Assembly (NCBI GenBank): GCA_030867875.1
Contig: JAOWCC010000577.1
Coordinates: 142,096,344 to 142,160,343 of the forward strand
Length of the DNA: 64,000 nucleotides
Direction of reading: 5' to 3'
From: Actinernus sp. WN-2022
Lineage: Eukaryota > Cnidaria > Anthozoa > Actiniaria > Actinernidae
The translations under genes were made by a program, and so were the position numbers. Shown in pieces: positions 48,231-59,506 of the stretch (positions are counted from its first letter, which is position 1; every line of letters begins with the position of its first letter). Under the pieces are notes generated by a model. It saw only the letters and a program-made list of their open reading frames with translations, did no database searches and was not told the DNA's origin.

Positions 48231-48760
48231 TTTATAATAATAATAACTTTAATCCTTATACCAACAACGGTACATAACAGTACAACTGTATAAACACCTA
48301 AATACAAAACTAAGAAGTATTACAAGCATTGAACAAGACAATGATATCATAGCAATATTTGGCTGAAGACTTCATAATCGAATCGTCCTTCATTGACATT
48401 ATATATAAAAACAAAGCCCGCTTACTAAAATATCGAAATGAACTGTTTACATCCAACAGGTTATTAATGAAATCTTCCCTAAGAGTTATAAAATTCCTGT
48501 TATTACAAGTCATTAAATAGTGAAATTCGTCTCCTACTTCACCCAAATCGCACATTGTACAAACACGTTCGTCATGTGGAATTTTTTTATATCGGCCAGA
48601 AAACCTGAGAAAAATTGAAAAGTTTTCAATTTTAGTACCGCGCGCTGTTGACATAATCTGATCACGCCATTTTCGAACAACGAGCGCGCGCTCATAGCTG
48701 CATTTTTTCGAGCGCGCGATTGAGTAAACCAACATATTACTTATTTCTCCCCTTTGATTT
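48231..48760 (-). pseudogene. LINE ORF2 C-terminal fragment, same family as 8341-13012
   Basis: The - strand frame 48735-48310 shares with the LINE ORF2 end the motifs VCTMCDLGEVGDEFHYLMTC and ALFLYIMSMKDDSI plus the KYCY end. The 3' end is a TTA/ATA microsatellite tail at 48231-48246, so it is a 5'-truncated insertion. Confidence 0.85.
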
Positions 48761-49157
48761 TTCTGGTAAGCATAATTGTTTTTAAATAAAATGATTCACA
48801 AAGAATCGTCTGGATTTTTGGTTTAATTAACAATAAACAAGAAGTATTTTATTACGCCCTGGTTACCCACGCTGAACTAATTTTTTCGCGGGGGATCTGA
48901 CCGTTGATAATATACTTTAGGCGCAATGCATGCCGGGAAGATGGTAAAACCCCCCTTTATAGGATGAGAATAAAAATTCAACGACTTCCGGTTTTCTTCG
49001 CGCCCGAATTTCGACGCGCGACGTGCCTGAAAATGCAACCTCGTTCCCAGGGGTCCTCGTTTACCAGACCGAGTGGATCCACAACTATTTTGGCCATGTT
49101 ATGACGAAAATCATTGTCAATATTAGGACAGACACATAAAAAACTAACTTCAATTTG
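48761..49157. other. Intergenic, nothing recognised
   Basis: No gene, RNA or repeat was recognised between the LINE fragment and the 64-bp satellite. Confidence 0.4.
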
Positions 49158-49268
49158 TTAAAGTGTAGTGTACGCGTTCTGCTGTAATTGTGAAAACTCC
49201 CTGTATTGTCACGCTCACTATCTTTAGTGCAGTGTACGCGTTCTGCTGTAATTGTGAAAACTCCCTGT
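49158..49268. repeat. 64-bp satellite array, left part (1.7 copies)
   Basis: Units contain agtgtacgcgttctgctgta and aaactccctgta. The array stops abruptly at 49268, where the LINE 3' tail (tacatacatacata) begins, and resumes at 55212. Confidence 0.88.
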
Positions 49269-49484
49269 ACATACATACATACTTTATTATATGCTCCCCA
49301 AAGGGCTTTTCAACATATAATTACATGGTTTGATTAAGAATATATTTAAAATGTTATTTAAAAAGTAGTAAACAATATATAACTTATGTAAATGAAATAA
49401 AATGTAAATGTTATAAAATATAAATGTTAGTCTACTTACTTACTATTAAGACCTAAAAACTGTAATTACTAAATAGATAATGGT

Positions 49485-50915
49485 CTAAGACGTACTGTAT
49501 AAAAATGCCTTGATCATCTGATCTTTTAATTTGTTCTTGAAGGCACGAAGTGACGGTACCTGTTGTAAATCTGTGTCTAAATTATTCCAGATCTTTACTG
49601 CTCTGTAATGGAACGACCGTTGTCCTGTAGCAGTTCTGAAAAGGGGGATTTGCAATATCCCACAGTTGCGTGTGGGGCGATTATGCACCTTCGTGCGTTT
49701 TACGAACTTATCACATAGATAAGATGGCGCTAGATTGTTCATGCACTTATATGACATGACTGTATCTCTATATACTAACAAGTCTCTAACCGGTAGCCAG
49801 TTAAGCTGGCGCAGGGCTGGAGTGACATGATCGTATTTCCAAGTATTCGTTATTATCTTACAGGCAAAGTTCTGAACGGCTTGGAGTTTCTTTATGTTTG
49901 TTGCAGATGTGTTTGACCACACTGTCGAACAGTACATAAGTTTGCTGATTACGAGGGCTGAAATAATTAATGTTAATGTTATATTATCGAAACTGTGCTT
50001 GACACGATTTACTTGGGAAAGTTTAGCCATACACGAAGATACCAATTTACTGATATGGCAGTTATATGTCAAATGGGAGTCAACAATGACTCCCATGTCC
50101 TTAGCTGATGGAACAGGTGTAATATATTGTTTTGCCCAGGAAGGACAATTCCAAATTTATGGGGAGTCTTTGAAGCATTTGTCGAGTGCCTACGAGGAGG
50201 AACTTCGTTTTATTGGGATTTATTAAGAGTTGGTTGTCACAGCACCATTCTGCTACGCGGCGAAGATCTTCTTCCAGATGTTTCTGGGCTGTATGCACAT
50301 CTTTTATTGGAAACGTCATGAAGACTTTAGAGTCATCCACGTAGGACTCTAAACGACATTCTAGGGGCACTGTTGGTATATCGTTCATATAAATACAGAA
50401 CAGCAGGGGCGACGATATTGCTCCCTGTGGTACGCCATGGGTGATCGTAAGAGGTGAAGATAGTGTTGTTCCAATGCGAACATACTGTGTTCTTCCCGTC
50501 AAATAACTGCAAAACCATTTCACTGTTTCGGGTGAAGCACCAACGGACCCCAATTTGTGCAGTAAGATTGGGTGACTGATGCTATCGAATGCCTTAGACA
50601 AGTCCAACAGGACTAAGGCAGTCAGCATCTTTCCGTCCATTGCCTCCAACATGACGTCGCTCGTTAAAATGTTCACTGTTTCAGTAGAATGATTCTTTCT
50701 ATTTCCACTTTGATGTGAAGACAAACGACCGTTCCTCAGGAGAAAAGAGTTGAACTGATTGAGCGCAACTCTTTCACAGATTTTTGAGGCGACACCGAGC
50801 AGCGAGAGTGGTCTATTATTGGATGCTACCTCGTGATCCCCTTCTTTCAACAGTGGTATTAATTCAGCCTCCTTCCATGCATCCGGGAATATTGAAGTCG
50901 AGAAAGAGTGATTAA
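49485..50915 (-). pseudogene. LINE reverse transcriptase, main part (frameshift near 50100)
   Basis: Blocks are INHSFSTSIFPDAWKEAELI, NNRPLSLLGVASKICERVAL, HQSGNRKNHSTET, LVLLDLSKAFDSISHP, HGVPQGAISSPLLFCIYMND, the catalytic SYVDDSK, LLINPNKTKFLLVG, then after a shift near 50100 DMGVIVDSHLTYN, LQAVQNFACKII, LNNLAPSYL and a RAVKIWNNL end. It is a jockey/CR1-like RT with YVDD at the active site. The frame is cut at its 5' side by the insertion at 50916. Confidence 0.88.
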
Positions 50916-53900
50916 TGTACTGTTTAAAACACGAACAGCAGTGTTTTATCAAGTTTAAAAATTCGAGGGCGAAGCCCGAGAATTTTTAGACTTGATAAAA
51001 CACGTGCTGTGAGTGTTTTAAACGGCTTCAAAAACGCTTTAAGAATGCAATGAAAGAAAGACGCACATCTCAAGGGAATGGTTACTTAATGAACTTTGTA
51101 TTCACAACGCCATGCAAAATATTCGAGTAATAACCGCCTGCAATTACGAACATCTCAAGGGAATGAAATGAAGAAATTACCATACTATGTTGTTTGAAGC
51201 GGCGTTTCGCAATGCAAGAAGAATCTGCACTTGAAGGATTTGGTGTCGTGGTTTACCTCGATAAAGTTCAAGACTTGGAAAGCGATGTGACTGACATGAC
51301 GGCAGACTCTAAATTTTTGACTCCGGCACAAAATATGTAAGTTTAATGCACGTTTTTATAATTTTACGGCTTTGAGTTTGGTTTAATAATTGGAACTAAA
51401 CAGTGGCTCAGTAAAAAGTAATGGTAGTTGGATAACTTATCTGTATCTCGGTAGTCTGCTGATATTAGTAAATTTAGTGCAAAATTTATTATCTAGGTAC
51501 CTTATGTTCCGTGTACTTTTTGCTACATTGTATCTTTGGGTCTTTATCAGTGAATTCTTAATTAGGATGAAACTTTATATAAAATTTCATGTTCATTAAT
51601 ATTCTTTATATAAAACGTTCATCCTAATTAGCAATTCAGTGAGAAAGCTGACACATCAATAGAAATTCCATTGTCTCAATCATTAACCCTGTTTCCCTCT
51701 GGGACAGAATTCAAATCCCTCCGCGGGCCTTTTAGAATGATGAGATTTTATCAGGTATAAAGGAGCATGCACGTGACTGATTTGCTTCATCTGATTGGAC
51801 AAAATCATCGCCCAGAATCAATGGACATATCCAGTTCTGAATATAATTAAGTCCCCGTAAGTACTTGAACGATTGCCCAGTTAATGAGGAGCGGGAGATT
51901 CAAATACAAAGAAAATGGCGAAAACGCTTCCACTAGCTTACGTTTGTAGCGCTCTCGCAGCTTCATTTTTGAGAGAAAAAATCATTTTCAATCGGCTTTT
52001 TAAAGCTAAAGGTCACATAAATCAGTAGAGCTATTGACCTCAGTTGTATCTTTTAAAAACCCATGTACCTTAGCCTTCTGAATCTAAGCGAGTTTTGACC
52101 GAATTTTGTATGGAAAACTGCTCAGTCCAATATTCAGGTCTCGATTTCTACTGAAATATAAGACGCACAAGTCATTTTCAATCGGCTTCTTGTAGACCCT
52201 AAAATAAGCTTTAAAATGATTCTTCAAGCTTCCCAAACGGTTAGAAAAAACCCTGTACCTTGGATAAAAAACTGTAAAAAGTTAAACTAAAACGGCATTT
52301 CGTGCCACTTATGATAATATCTGTAGAAGCGGATTTGTCTATTGACAATTAACAAGTAGCGTGGTGTTGAGTCCCATGGGAGGTGATTAAGATCCTGAAA
52401 GCGAAGCGGGAACTTTAAAGCAAGCTAAATATATCAACTGCATTTTAGTTGCTTGGATACCAGTTTTATTAGCAAAAGAAAAGAGAAGCTCAACATTATT
52501 AACATTCTGATTCTAAAAGTCTATCATGGCTGATAATAATATCGCAGCTCCGTTTCAAGATTGCACTTTTCCAGAGCCTGTTCATCGCCATTGCTTTAAA
52601 GATATGTTCCTGCAGCTCTTTAAACGAACGAGGAAAATACACAAAACTGCGCAGTTATGACGTAGATAAATCCATAGTTCAGCAGTTAGCACATGAGTAA
52701 ACTTTTAAGCAAACGACTTTCGTACTTCTTGAGCAAAGGGATTTGGAATCCCAGTCTTTAAGGGAATTGTTTGTGTTATAAAACACCGATGTTTGAGAAT
52801 TGGAGCGGAATTATCCCCAATTTATCGAGCCTATACTATACTCAGTTCAGTTTCATTGGGTGATTTTGTTTGACTTCTAGGACAGGAATAAGCTTGAATA
52901 ACATCTCATTTTAAAGCTACATCTTCCAAGAATCTGTATTCAGACTTATTTGCGACGCGATTTGAAAACGACTGGGAGAAAATTGAGAACGGCTTGGAAC
53001 ACTGCTAGCCGTTTTGCCGACCGGCTTTTTTACCGCTTCGGCAACTAAGCTCAGTTAAACTTTCTTTGTGGGTGATTTTGTGGATCCGATTTTGTTTGAC
53101 TTCTAGGATACGGATAAGCTTGAATAACATCTCACTATAAAGCTACATCTTTCAAAAATATGTATTCAGACTGATTTGCGATGCGATTTCAACACGATTG
53201 GTAGAAAATTGAGAAAGAGTTGGAACACTGTTTGCTCATCTTTGCAACTGATTTGTTCGATTCTTGCCTTGGTCGAAATGCACCAATGCAAATCACGGAA
53301 CGACAATAGTGATCTATTCTCTTATTATGTATCCGCCAATTATAAGAACGTTGCATACACAACCATAAACAAGCTTTGTATGTCTTCTAACAACAAAAGT
53401 AAAACTTAAAATACTTTTAGCGCAGTTTTCGAACAAACCTGAACTTGAATCGTGAGACAGTGAGTAGTAATTTTTTTTAAATAGCTACTCCTAACTTTTC
53501 TGGGAAAACTAAAAGTCAGGCTTAACTAGTGATTCTGCGTGTCTTACCTTTGGATTCTGCGTGTGCCTACCTAATCCAACAGCCAGTTTCTGTTATTTAA
53601 AAAAACCGCGGACTTTAATCGCCATTGCTTTAAAGATATGATAAGTTCCTTCAACTCTTTAAACGAACGAGGGAAATACACAAAACTGCACATTATGACG
53701 TAGATAAATGATCTATCTAAGCACGCGCATGACTTTATTAAAACGCTGCATTCGTTACTCAGTTCAGTTTCATTGGGTGATTTTGTTTGACTTCTAGGAC
53801 AGGAATAAGCTTGAATAACATCTCATTTGCAAGAATCTGTATTCAGACTTATTTGTGACGCGATTTGAAAACGACTGGGAGAAAATTGGAAACGGCTTGG

Positions 53901-54689
53901 AACACTGTTAGCCGTTTTGCCAACCGGCTTTTTTACCGCTTCGGCAACTAGCTCAGTTAACTTTCTTTGTGGGTGATTTTGTGGATCCGATTTTGTTTGA
54001 CTTTTAGGATACGGATAAGCTTGAAAAATATCTCATTATAAAGCTACATCTTCCAAAAATCTGTATTCAGACTTATTTGCGATGCGGTTTGAACACGATT
54101 GGGAGAAAATTGAGAAAGAGTTTGAACACTGTTTGTCGTTTTGCCGACGGGCTTTTTCCCCGTTTCGACGTGAGTCATGCATGAATAACACAGCTTGCTC
54201 AGTTTCTTTGTGGGTCATTTTGTGAATCCGTTTTTGTTTGACTTCTAGGGCACGGATAAGCTTGAATAACATCTCATTTTAAAGCTACAATGTCCTAGAA
54301 TCTGTATTTAGACTTATTTGCGATGCGATGTGAACACGCTGTGAAAAAATTGAGAGCATGAGGTTTAAGCCGAAGGGCTTTGTCGTTTTGTGGATAAACT
54401 ATTGTTTGGCTCTTTCATTCCATTACCTGGATTTATGAACTTCTATTGAATTGACTTTCACGCTTGAGAGATCGGCTTGGGACTAGCAGTTCCCAAAGCT
54501 CGTTCCATTTGAGATCGGCTAGGGACAAGCAACTCCCAAAGCTCATTTATTTAAGCCAATCGTAGGGCAATCCTCTAACTCATTAATATTATAATTAGTT
54601 GACCTTAATATAGTCCAAAATCTCAAAGTGTCCCTCGAACAAAGGCCATTCTGCGCGATGGCTCTTAAATTATTCATGAGTTTTTGAAA
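50916..54689. mobile_element. Element H, long form, inserted in the LINE RT gene (contains E-core)
   Basis: It starts gtactgtttaaaac with the same 102-bp hairpin (50922-51023) as 33767-34689 and ends attattcatgagtttttgaaa. Deleting it joins the LINE sequence ..GPLTDI (right side) to INHSFS (left side) within a few bases. It equals the 923-bp form plus E-core at 51806-54660. Confidence 0.85.
51806..54660. mobile_element. E-core element, copy 2 (2855 bp)
   Basis: Termini CATCGCCCAGAAT and ATTCTGCGCGATG. The short form of H at 33767-34689 reads aaaat|gctc at the equivalent point, so insertion was precise with no target duplication. The interior carries five direct repeats of about 200 bp (units with cattttaaagctacatcttc, ctgtattcagacttatttgc and gtgattttgtttgacttcta near 52860, 53070, 53775, 53970 and 54215). 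A larger duplication (ccattgctttaaagatatg at 52590 and 53622) is also present. No meaningful ORF. Confidence 0.85.
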
Positions 54690-55211
54690 ATATCTGTTAA
54701 TGGTCCCAGGATAACTGGAAGGCAGTTCTTCATCACTCGCATACTAATCTTGTCAGGACCCGGGGACTTGTTCGACGGCATTGCTGAAATAATATGCTGT
54801 ACCTCCGTACAGGAGACTGGTCTGAAATTGAACACCTCGCTAGAAGAACTGTAAGTAGATGGGGAAGATGGGCTTTGTATAGTCTTGTTGATGTTATTAT
54901 CCCTCGCTAACTACGCGGCCGCCTCAGCTGCATTCTTGCCTACAGTTGAAAAGAACTGGTTGAAATCTTCGGCAACTATCTTGGGATCCTTACTATAGAC
55001 GTTAGTTTCCTTTTCCACAGGGATCCTGAATTGTCCTTATGTTTCAGGACCTCACTGTAGATATAATCTCTTTCAGCATTTCTAAGTGTGACTTTGACGG
55101 TGTTGCGTAGTTCTTTGTAACTATCCCAGTCATTGTTGTCACCTGTCTGTTGAAAATGATGGTGGAGTTGATCCCTAGCTTTCATGAGTTCCCTTATTTC
55201 TGCTGTTACGT
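54690..55211 (-). pseudogene. LINE ORF2 segment upstream of the RT, 5'-truncated
   Basis: The - strand reads VTAEIRELMKARDQLHHHF, GDNNDWDSYKELRNTVKV, NAERDYIYSEVLKHKDNSG, then after a lesion the NKSPGPDKISMRVMKNCLP block that begins RT domain 1 and ILGPLTD at the insertion junction. It is the 5' continuation of the RT at 49485-50915. Confidence 0.85.
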
Positions 55212-55560
55212 AGGGACACGCGCGCTATCTTTAGTGCAGTGTAAGCGTTCTGCTGTAATTGTGGAAACTCCCTGTATTGGCACGCGCGCTATCTTTAGTG
55301 CAGTGTATGCGTTCTGCTGTAATTGTGAAAACTCCCTGTATTGGCACGCGCGCTATCTTTAGTGCAGTGTACGCGTTCTCCTGTAATTGTGGAAACTCCC
55401 TGTATTGGTACGCGCGCTATCTTTAGTGCAGTGTACGCGTTCTGCTGTAATTGTGGAAACTCCCTGTATTGGCACGCGCGCTATCTTTAGTGCAGTGTAC
55501 GCGTTCTGCTGTAATTGTGGAAACTCCCTGTAGCGGCACGCGCACTATCTTTAGTGTAGT
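55212..55560. repeat. 64-bp satellite array, right part (5.4 copies)
   Basis: ctatctttag starts at 55225, 55289, 55353, 55417, 55481 and 55545, an exact 64-bp period. Units contain gttctgctgtaattgtg and cacgcgcgc. The last unit is diverged. Confidence 0.93.
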
Positions 55561-56061
55561 GTGCGCGTGCTGTTGTAACGTCTGTGTTTCTCACGCGTAT
55601 AAACACCGCAGAAACTAATAGACGTCGGTGAGTGATCAGTCAAAGATAACGTAATGGAGAACAAACACAGGGAAACAAAAAGGCACAGAGAAGGTAATTT
55701 GAGGAGGGATTAGATGACTACCACGATTCCAGTCACTGGCTCTGATTTGGAAAGGAAAGTCCAGAAATACTAACAAATCACAATTTTTAACGGTGAGGAA
55801 TGTCTAGAGCGAATTTTCAGTGTATTTTGCAGTTTTTGTTTGTAGATGGTTTTTCAGGCTGAAGGGGCCGTAACCAGTTTTAGAAAAGACGGCGGCAAGC
55901 TACGTTAACTAATAATAAACTTCGTACACACAGCTTTTCAGATTGCAATAATTCAACATCACGACACCAAGAAGACGAGAAAAGTAAGCCTCTTCAGTCA
56001 TCTAGGAAACATAAACTCGTAAGTATTTGATAAGGACGGTAAACGTCGTTTCACTGCAGTT
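55561..56061. other. Intergenic, nothing recognised
   Basis: No recognised gene or repeat after the satellite decays. Confidence 0.4.
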
Positions 56062-56064
56062 TTA

Positions 56065-56320
56065 AGTCCCGTTTACACAGGCGATTTTGGATGCAAATAT
56101 TTGTTGCGTCCCACTGCAAATTTTCTCGCCGCAAATTCGTATCAAGTTGTATCAAGTTTCGAACATGCTCGAAACCAGTGCGATTTGGTGGCAACAAAAA
56201 TTGCATCAAAATCTCCGCTAGTTTACACGCGCGATTCGAAAGTGCAACTTCGCTGGCGAGCAAAATTGCAGTGGGAATCGCGACAAAATTGCACAAAAAA
56301 TCGCCTGTGTGAACGGGCCT
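56065..56320. mobile_element. Foldback MITE with TTA duplication (256 bp)
   Basis: Inverted ends AGTCCCGTTTACACAGGCGA / TCGCCTGTGTGAACGGGCCT are flanked by TTA at 56062-56064 and 56321-56323. Arms continue with further imperfect pairing (gcaacaaaaattgc / gcaattttgtcgc types). Open frames on both strands across it are by-products. Confidence 0.82.
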
Positions 56321-56323
56321 TTA

Positions 56324-56780
56324 GGAAGAACAGAGTAGCCTGCATGCGCTTTCTGGGGATCAGAGTTAACACATCCTCGGCGTGACTAATCGCTTGCGCT
56401 TTACGTACCGTTTAGCACTCCAAAATGCGGTTAAAATTTGCCCAAAACGCTGATCCGGTTTCCCACGTGTACCGAACAGTCTTTCAACGTGTGTCAACTT
56501 CTGCAACATTTGATGTTGTGCACAACACTTGGGGAAGAGAACAGGCGATACAGTAATAATATTAATAATAATAGTAATAGTAGTAATCATAATAATGGCT
56601 TAATTTCTCGCTAAATTTCACGCAATGGCTGGATCGTATTTCCTAAAGACCACATTATTTTCCTACCTTGTAGTTTGTAGTTGCATGCAAGCCATTTCTT
56701 TTCCTTCTTATTTCTTTGCTGTGCTCAGGAAAAAGTGAAGTGGGACGTCCGCGCTCGCTGTGACATCAAATTAATGTGGC
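56324..56780. other. Intergenic; AAT/ATA microsatellite near 56555-56595
   Basis: A short trinucleotide run (aataatattaataataat..) occurs. Nothing else was recognised. Confidence 0.4.
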
Positions 56781-57023
56781 AAATCACGGTATGTGTCCAA
56801 TAGACTACTAGTGTAACTAGAGCAGGTAGTCGCTGAAACGGAAAAAGAAACAAGCATTTTAAACAAACACTTGTGACATGTTAACTCGGTTGTCACCTCA
56901 AATCACGGTATGTGTCCAATAGACTACTAGTGTAACTAGAGTAGGTAGTCGCTGAAACGGGAAAAGAAACAAGCATTTTAAACAAACACTTGTGACATGG
57001 ATGTTAATTTCAGTTGTCACCTC
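56781..57023. repeat. Tandem duplication, 119-bp unit, two copies
   Basis: aaatcacggtatgtgtccaa begins at 56781 and 56900. Copies differ by a few substitutions and a short insertion near the end (ggatgttaatttc). Confidence 0.9.
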
Positions 57024-57184
57024 AGACTTGAGCCGTTAATAAAACGTATGATGCTTTGAGTGTCTCGCTTTGCATTTTGGTGCTCTTTTTCATCAGAGTT
57101 GCGGGTGTGAAATCGCGAAATACTTTTTATACGAAATTGGCTACAGCTAGAACAGTTTCCGCATGAGGGACACAATGCAGCAAA

Positions 57185-57597
57185 ACTCGCTAGAGCAGAT
57201 TTCGTGGGACACACTACGGCATGTCCGTAACTGTGCTGTACCCGTGCTGTACTATAATTCTGTGATTTGATTGGATCAGCAGGACAAAAACAATGGGAAC
57301 CCATTTCAACGTCACGGCATGTCGTACAGTAACCGTGCTGTAGTCAGTGCTGTAGTTTGTCCCACTCATACGAAATCTACACTAGACCGTACTCGCTAGA
57401 GCAGATTTCGTGGGACACACTACGGCATGTCCGTAACTGTGCTGTACCCGTGCTGTACTATAATTCTGTGATTTGATTGGATCAGCAGGACAAAAACAAT
57501 GGGAACCCATTTCAACGTCACGGCATGTCGTACAGTAACCGTGCTGTAGTCAGTGCTGTAGTTTGTCCCACTCATACGAAATCTACACTAGACCGTA
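57185..57597. repeat. Exact 206-bp tandem duplication of a foldback MITE
   Basis: Copies at 57185-57390 and 57391-57596 appear identical by eye. Each contains a foldback with tagagcagatttcgt..gggaca and tgtccc..acgaaatctacacta ends (57191-57386 and 57397-57592). A diverged third copy is inverted at 62072-62275. Confidence 0.88.
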
Positions 57598-57811
57598 GCC
57601 GTACGGTACCATGTTGCACATGCGCAGTGACTTGAACCATACTGACATAAACAATGGGGAAGACGTGTCAATGTAACGGTATGCTAAACAGGAATTCCAC
57701 TCATACACAATGTGCTAATTAAGAATGTTCATCTTACAGATGGGAGACGGCATGGACATTTGTCAAGGAGAAGAAAACGGTCTATTCATGAACGACTGGT
57801 GAGGATCTCAA

Positions 57812-57960
57812 TTTTAATCGCGGATGTGCGCAAGCGCAGAAACGAGTTAAAAGGATGTCTCGCTCACTCACTCACTATGGTGTTAGCAAAACAATTATTA
57901 TAACGATCTCATTGTTCAATCGATATTTATCCGAGCTTTTTCGAAATTCACGTCCTTCGG
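57812..57960. repeat. Dispersed repeat R, copy 4
   Basis: gcggatgtgcgcaagcgcag, acgagttaaaa, cgctcactcactcacta, ggtgttagca and aatcgatatttat follow in the same order as at 36122-36270. Confidence 0.75.
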
Positions 57961-58249
57961 CTTTGCCTCGGTTTTCAACCCCCTCTCACTGTATTTAGAA
58001 ATCACTTCTAAAACAGCTCTTTGTGTTTTACATATTACTTCCAAAGGAGCCGCATCATTCGATTTCGCGAGTGCAGTTAAAGGAGATTGTCACAGTGAGG
58101 GACCCGTATCTTCGTTCCGGGCCGAAACACAATTATCTAAAGTGACTTTCATATAAACTGCATGACGACCCTAGCACACGTGTGGGATGGTCGAAATAGA
58201 GTTAAGCAAAATAAAGCAACTTTATTTAACGTCGCTAACTCATTACAGT

Positions 58250-58473
58250 TTCTTGAGACTGCTAAACTTGAGGCCGACGTGGCACCTACGTCCTTATCCG
58301 AGAAGACGTGAAGGTCTAATTAACCATTTGCAGTTAGAGAACGAGATTGATTCACAAAGGCAGCACATTCTACTCAGTTATTTTAAGACCCTGGGTGTTG
58401 GTCCGACCGGGAGTTGAACCCGCGACTTCCCGCACGACAGACCGGCGCTTAACCACTGAGCTAACCAGGAGGC
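58250..58473 (-). repeat. tRNA-derived SINE, copy with A and B boxes
   Basis: On the - strand from 58472: tggttagctcagtggttaag (A box TAGCTCAGTGG), gcgccggtctgtcgtgcggg, then gggttcaactcccgg (B box, complement at 58407-58421), ggaccaacacccagggtctt, gctgcctttgtgaatc and gaccttcacgtcttctcgga. The tRNA-like head followed by an unrelated tail defines a SINE. The tail end near 58250 is approximate. The truncated sister copy is at 3751-3895. Confidence 0.85.
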
Positions 58474-58567
58474 GAAATCAAAGGAAATATGCAAAAATGA
58501 CTAACAAACTGTGCGTAGATCTAGTATTCAAGGAAAAATTGCATATCCTTTCAATCAAGTATGTATA

Positions 58568-58669
58568 GGTTAGATAATGAACGCGAGTGGTTTATGGCAT
58601 TTAGAATGTCTTGTTAATGAATGCAAGACATTCTAAATGCCATAATACACGAGAGTTCATTATCTAACC
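58568..58669. repeat. Near-perfect 102-bp hairpin
   Basis: ggttagataatgaac..ggcatttagaatgtcttg and caagacattctaaatgcc..gttcattatctaacc pair over about 45 bp with a 10-nt loop (ttaatgaatg). It is probably a small MITE. Below it (58700-58790) tattagtattctctaagtac is directly duplicated. Confidence 0.88.
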
Positions 58670-58967
58670 CCTTTAGAATATGGTCATGCACACCCACGAA
58701 GGAATTCCTTATTAGTATTCTCTAAGTACTTAGAGACTACTAGTAAGCCGTATTAGTATTCTCTAAGTACTTGGAGCATACTAATTTAGTTTCTATGGGA
58801 TTAAGAGCCACTCAGCCAGTCAGAGTCCAGCATTTGCTCGCCTCATTGGCTACTTTTGTTATATCAACCAACATGGCTACTACGCTTTTGTGATTTTATT
58901 CCCTCAGGAATGATTTTTAATCAGGAATAGCGGGAAACCGTTCTATAAATAACCTAACTTGTGAAAA

Positions 58968-59259
58968 CACTGTGACGTAGACCTAGTATGCGGGATGGAC
59001 GCTGTGACATAGGCCTAGTATGTGAGGTGGACGCTGTGACATAGGCCTAGTATGTGAGATGGACGCTGTGACATAGGCCTAGTATGTGGGATGGACGCTG
59101 TGACATAGGCCTAGTATGTGAGATGGACGCTGTGACATAGGCCTAGTATGCGGGATGGACGCTGTGACGTAGACCTAGTATGCGGGATGGACGCTGTGAT
59201 ATAGGCGTAGTATGCGGGATAGACGCTGTGACATAGGCGTAGTATGCGGGATGGACGCT
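58968..59259. repeat. 32-bp tandem array, left arm (about 9 copies)
   Basis: The unit is gacgctgtgacataggccta followed by gtatg(t/c)g(a/g)gatg. Variants (cgtagacc, ataggcgt) are clustered at the ends. Confidence 0.95.
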
Positions 59260-59274
59260 CCTGGTTATGGGCTC

Positions 59275-59503
59275 TTGGTAATTTTAATTATCAAAACATG
59301 GAATGAGTAGTCGTGTCTACTGATTGCAGGACTCCTACTGCCGATGACCTAAAGTTACTTTCAGAACAAAAACACAGCGGCAAAAAGCACAGCGAAGACC
59401 ACAATAACAATGGTGAGTAGAAATGAAAATATAAATATATATTAGATGTCTTGAAATGCGGCCTCAGATCACTTTCAAGACCTGGCAAATCAGTCGAGCG
59501 TTC
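59275..59503. other. Loop segment of the giant foldback, nothing recognised
   Basis: Unique-looking DNA with a short unrecognised - strand frame (59291-59488). Confidence 0.4.
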
Positions 59504-59506
59504 TTA

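Larger units (their letters stand above)
49269..55211 (-). mobile_element. LINE inserted in the 64-bp satellite and itself split by nested elements
   Basis: The 3' end with a (TATG)n tail is at 49269-49290 and the 5' truncated end at about 55211. LINE sequence occupies 49269-50915 and 54690-55211, about 2.2 kb; the 3774 bp between are later insertions. The satellite flanks on both sides (aactccctgta at left, cacgcgcgctatcttt at right) are continuous in the uninterrupted unit. Confidence 0.85.

Noticed and set aside
52850..54345. Possible coding repeat protein in the roughly 200-bp units of E-core
   Set aside because: Unit lengths vary, stops occur in all frames and the sequence is AT-rich; better explained as internal minisatellite-like repeats.
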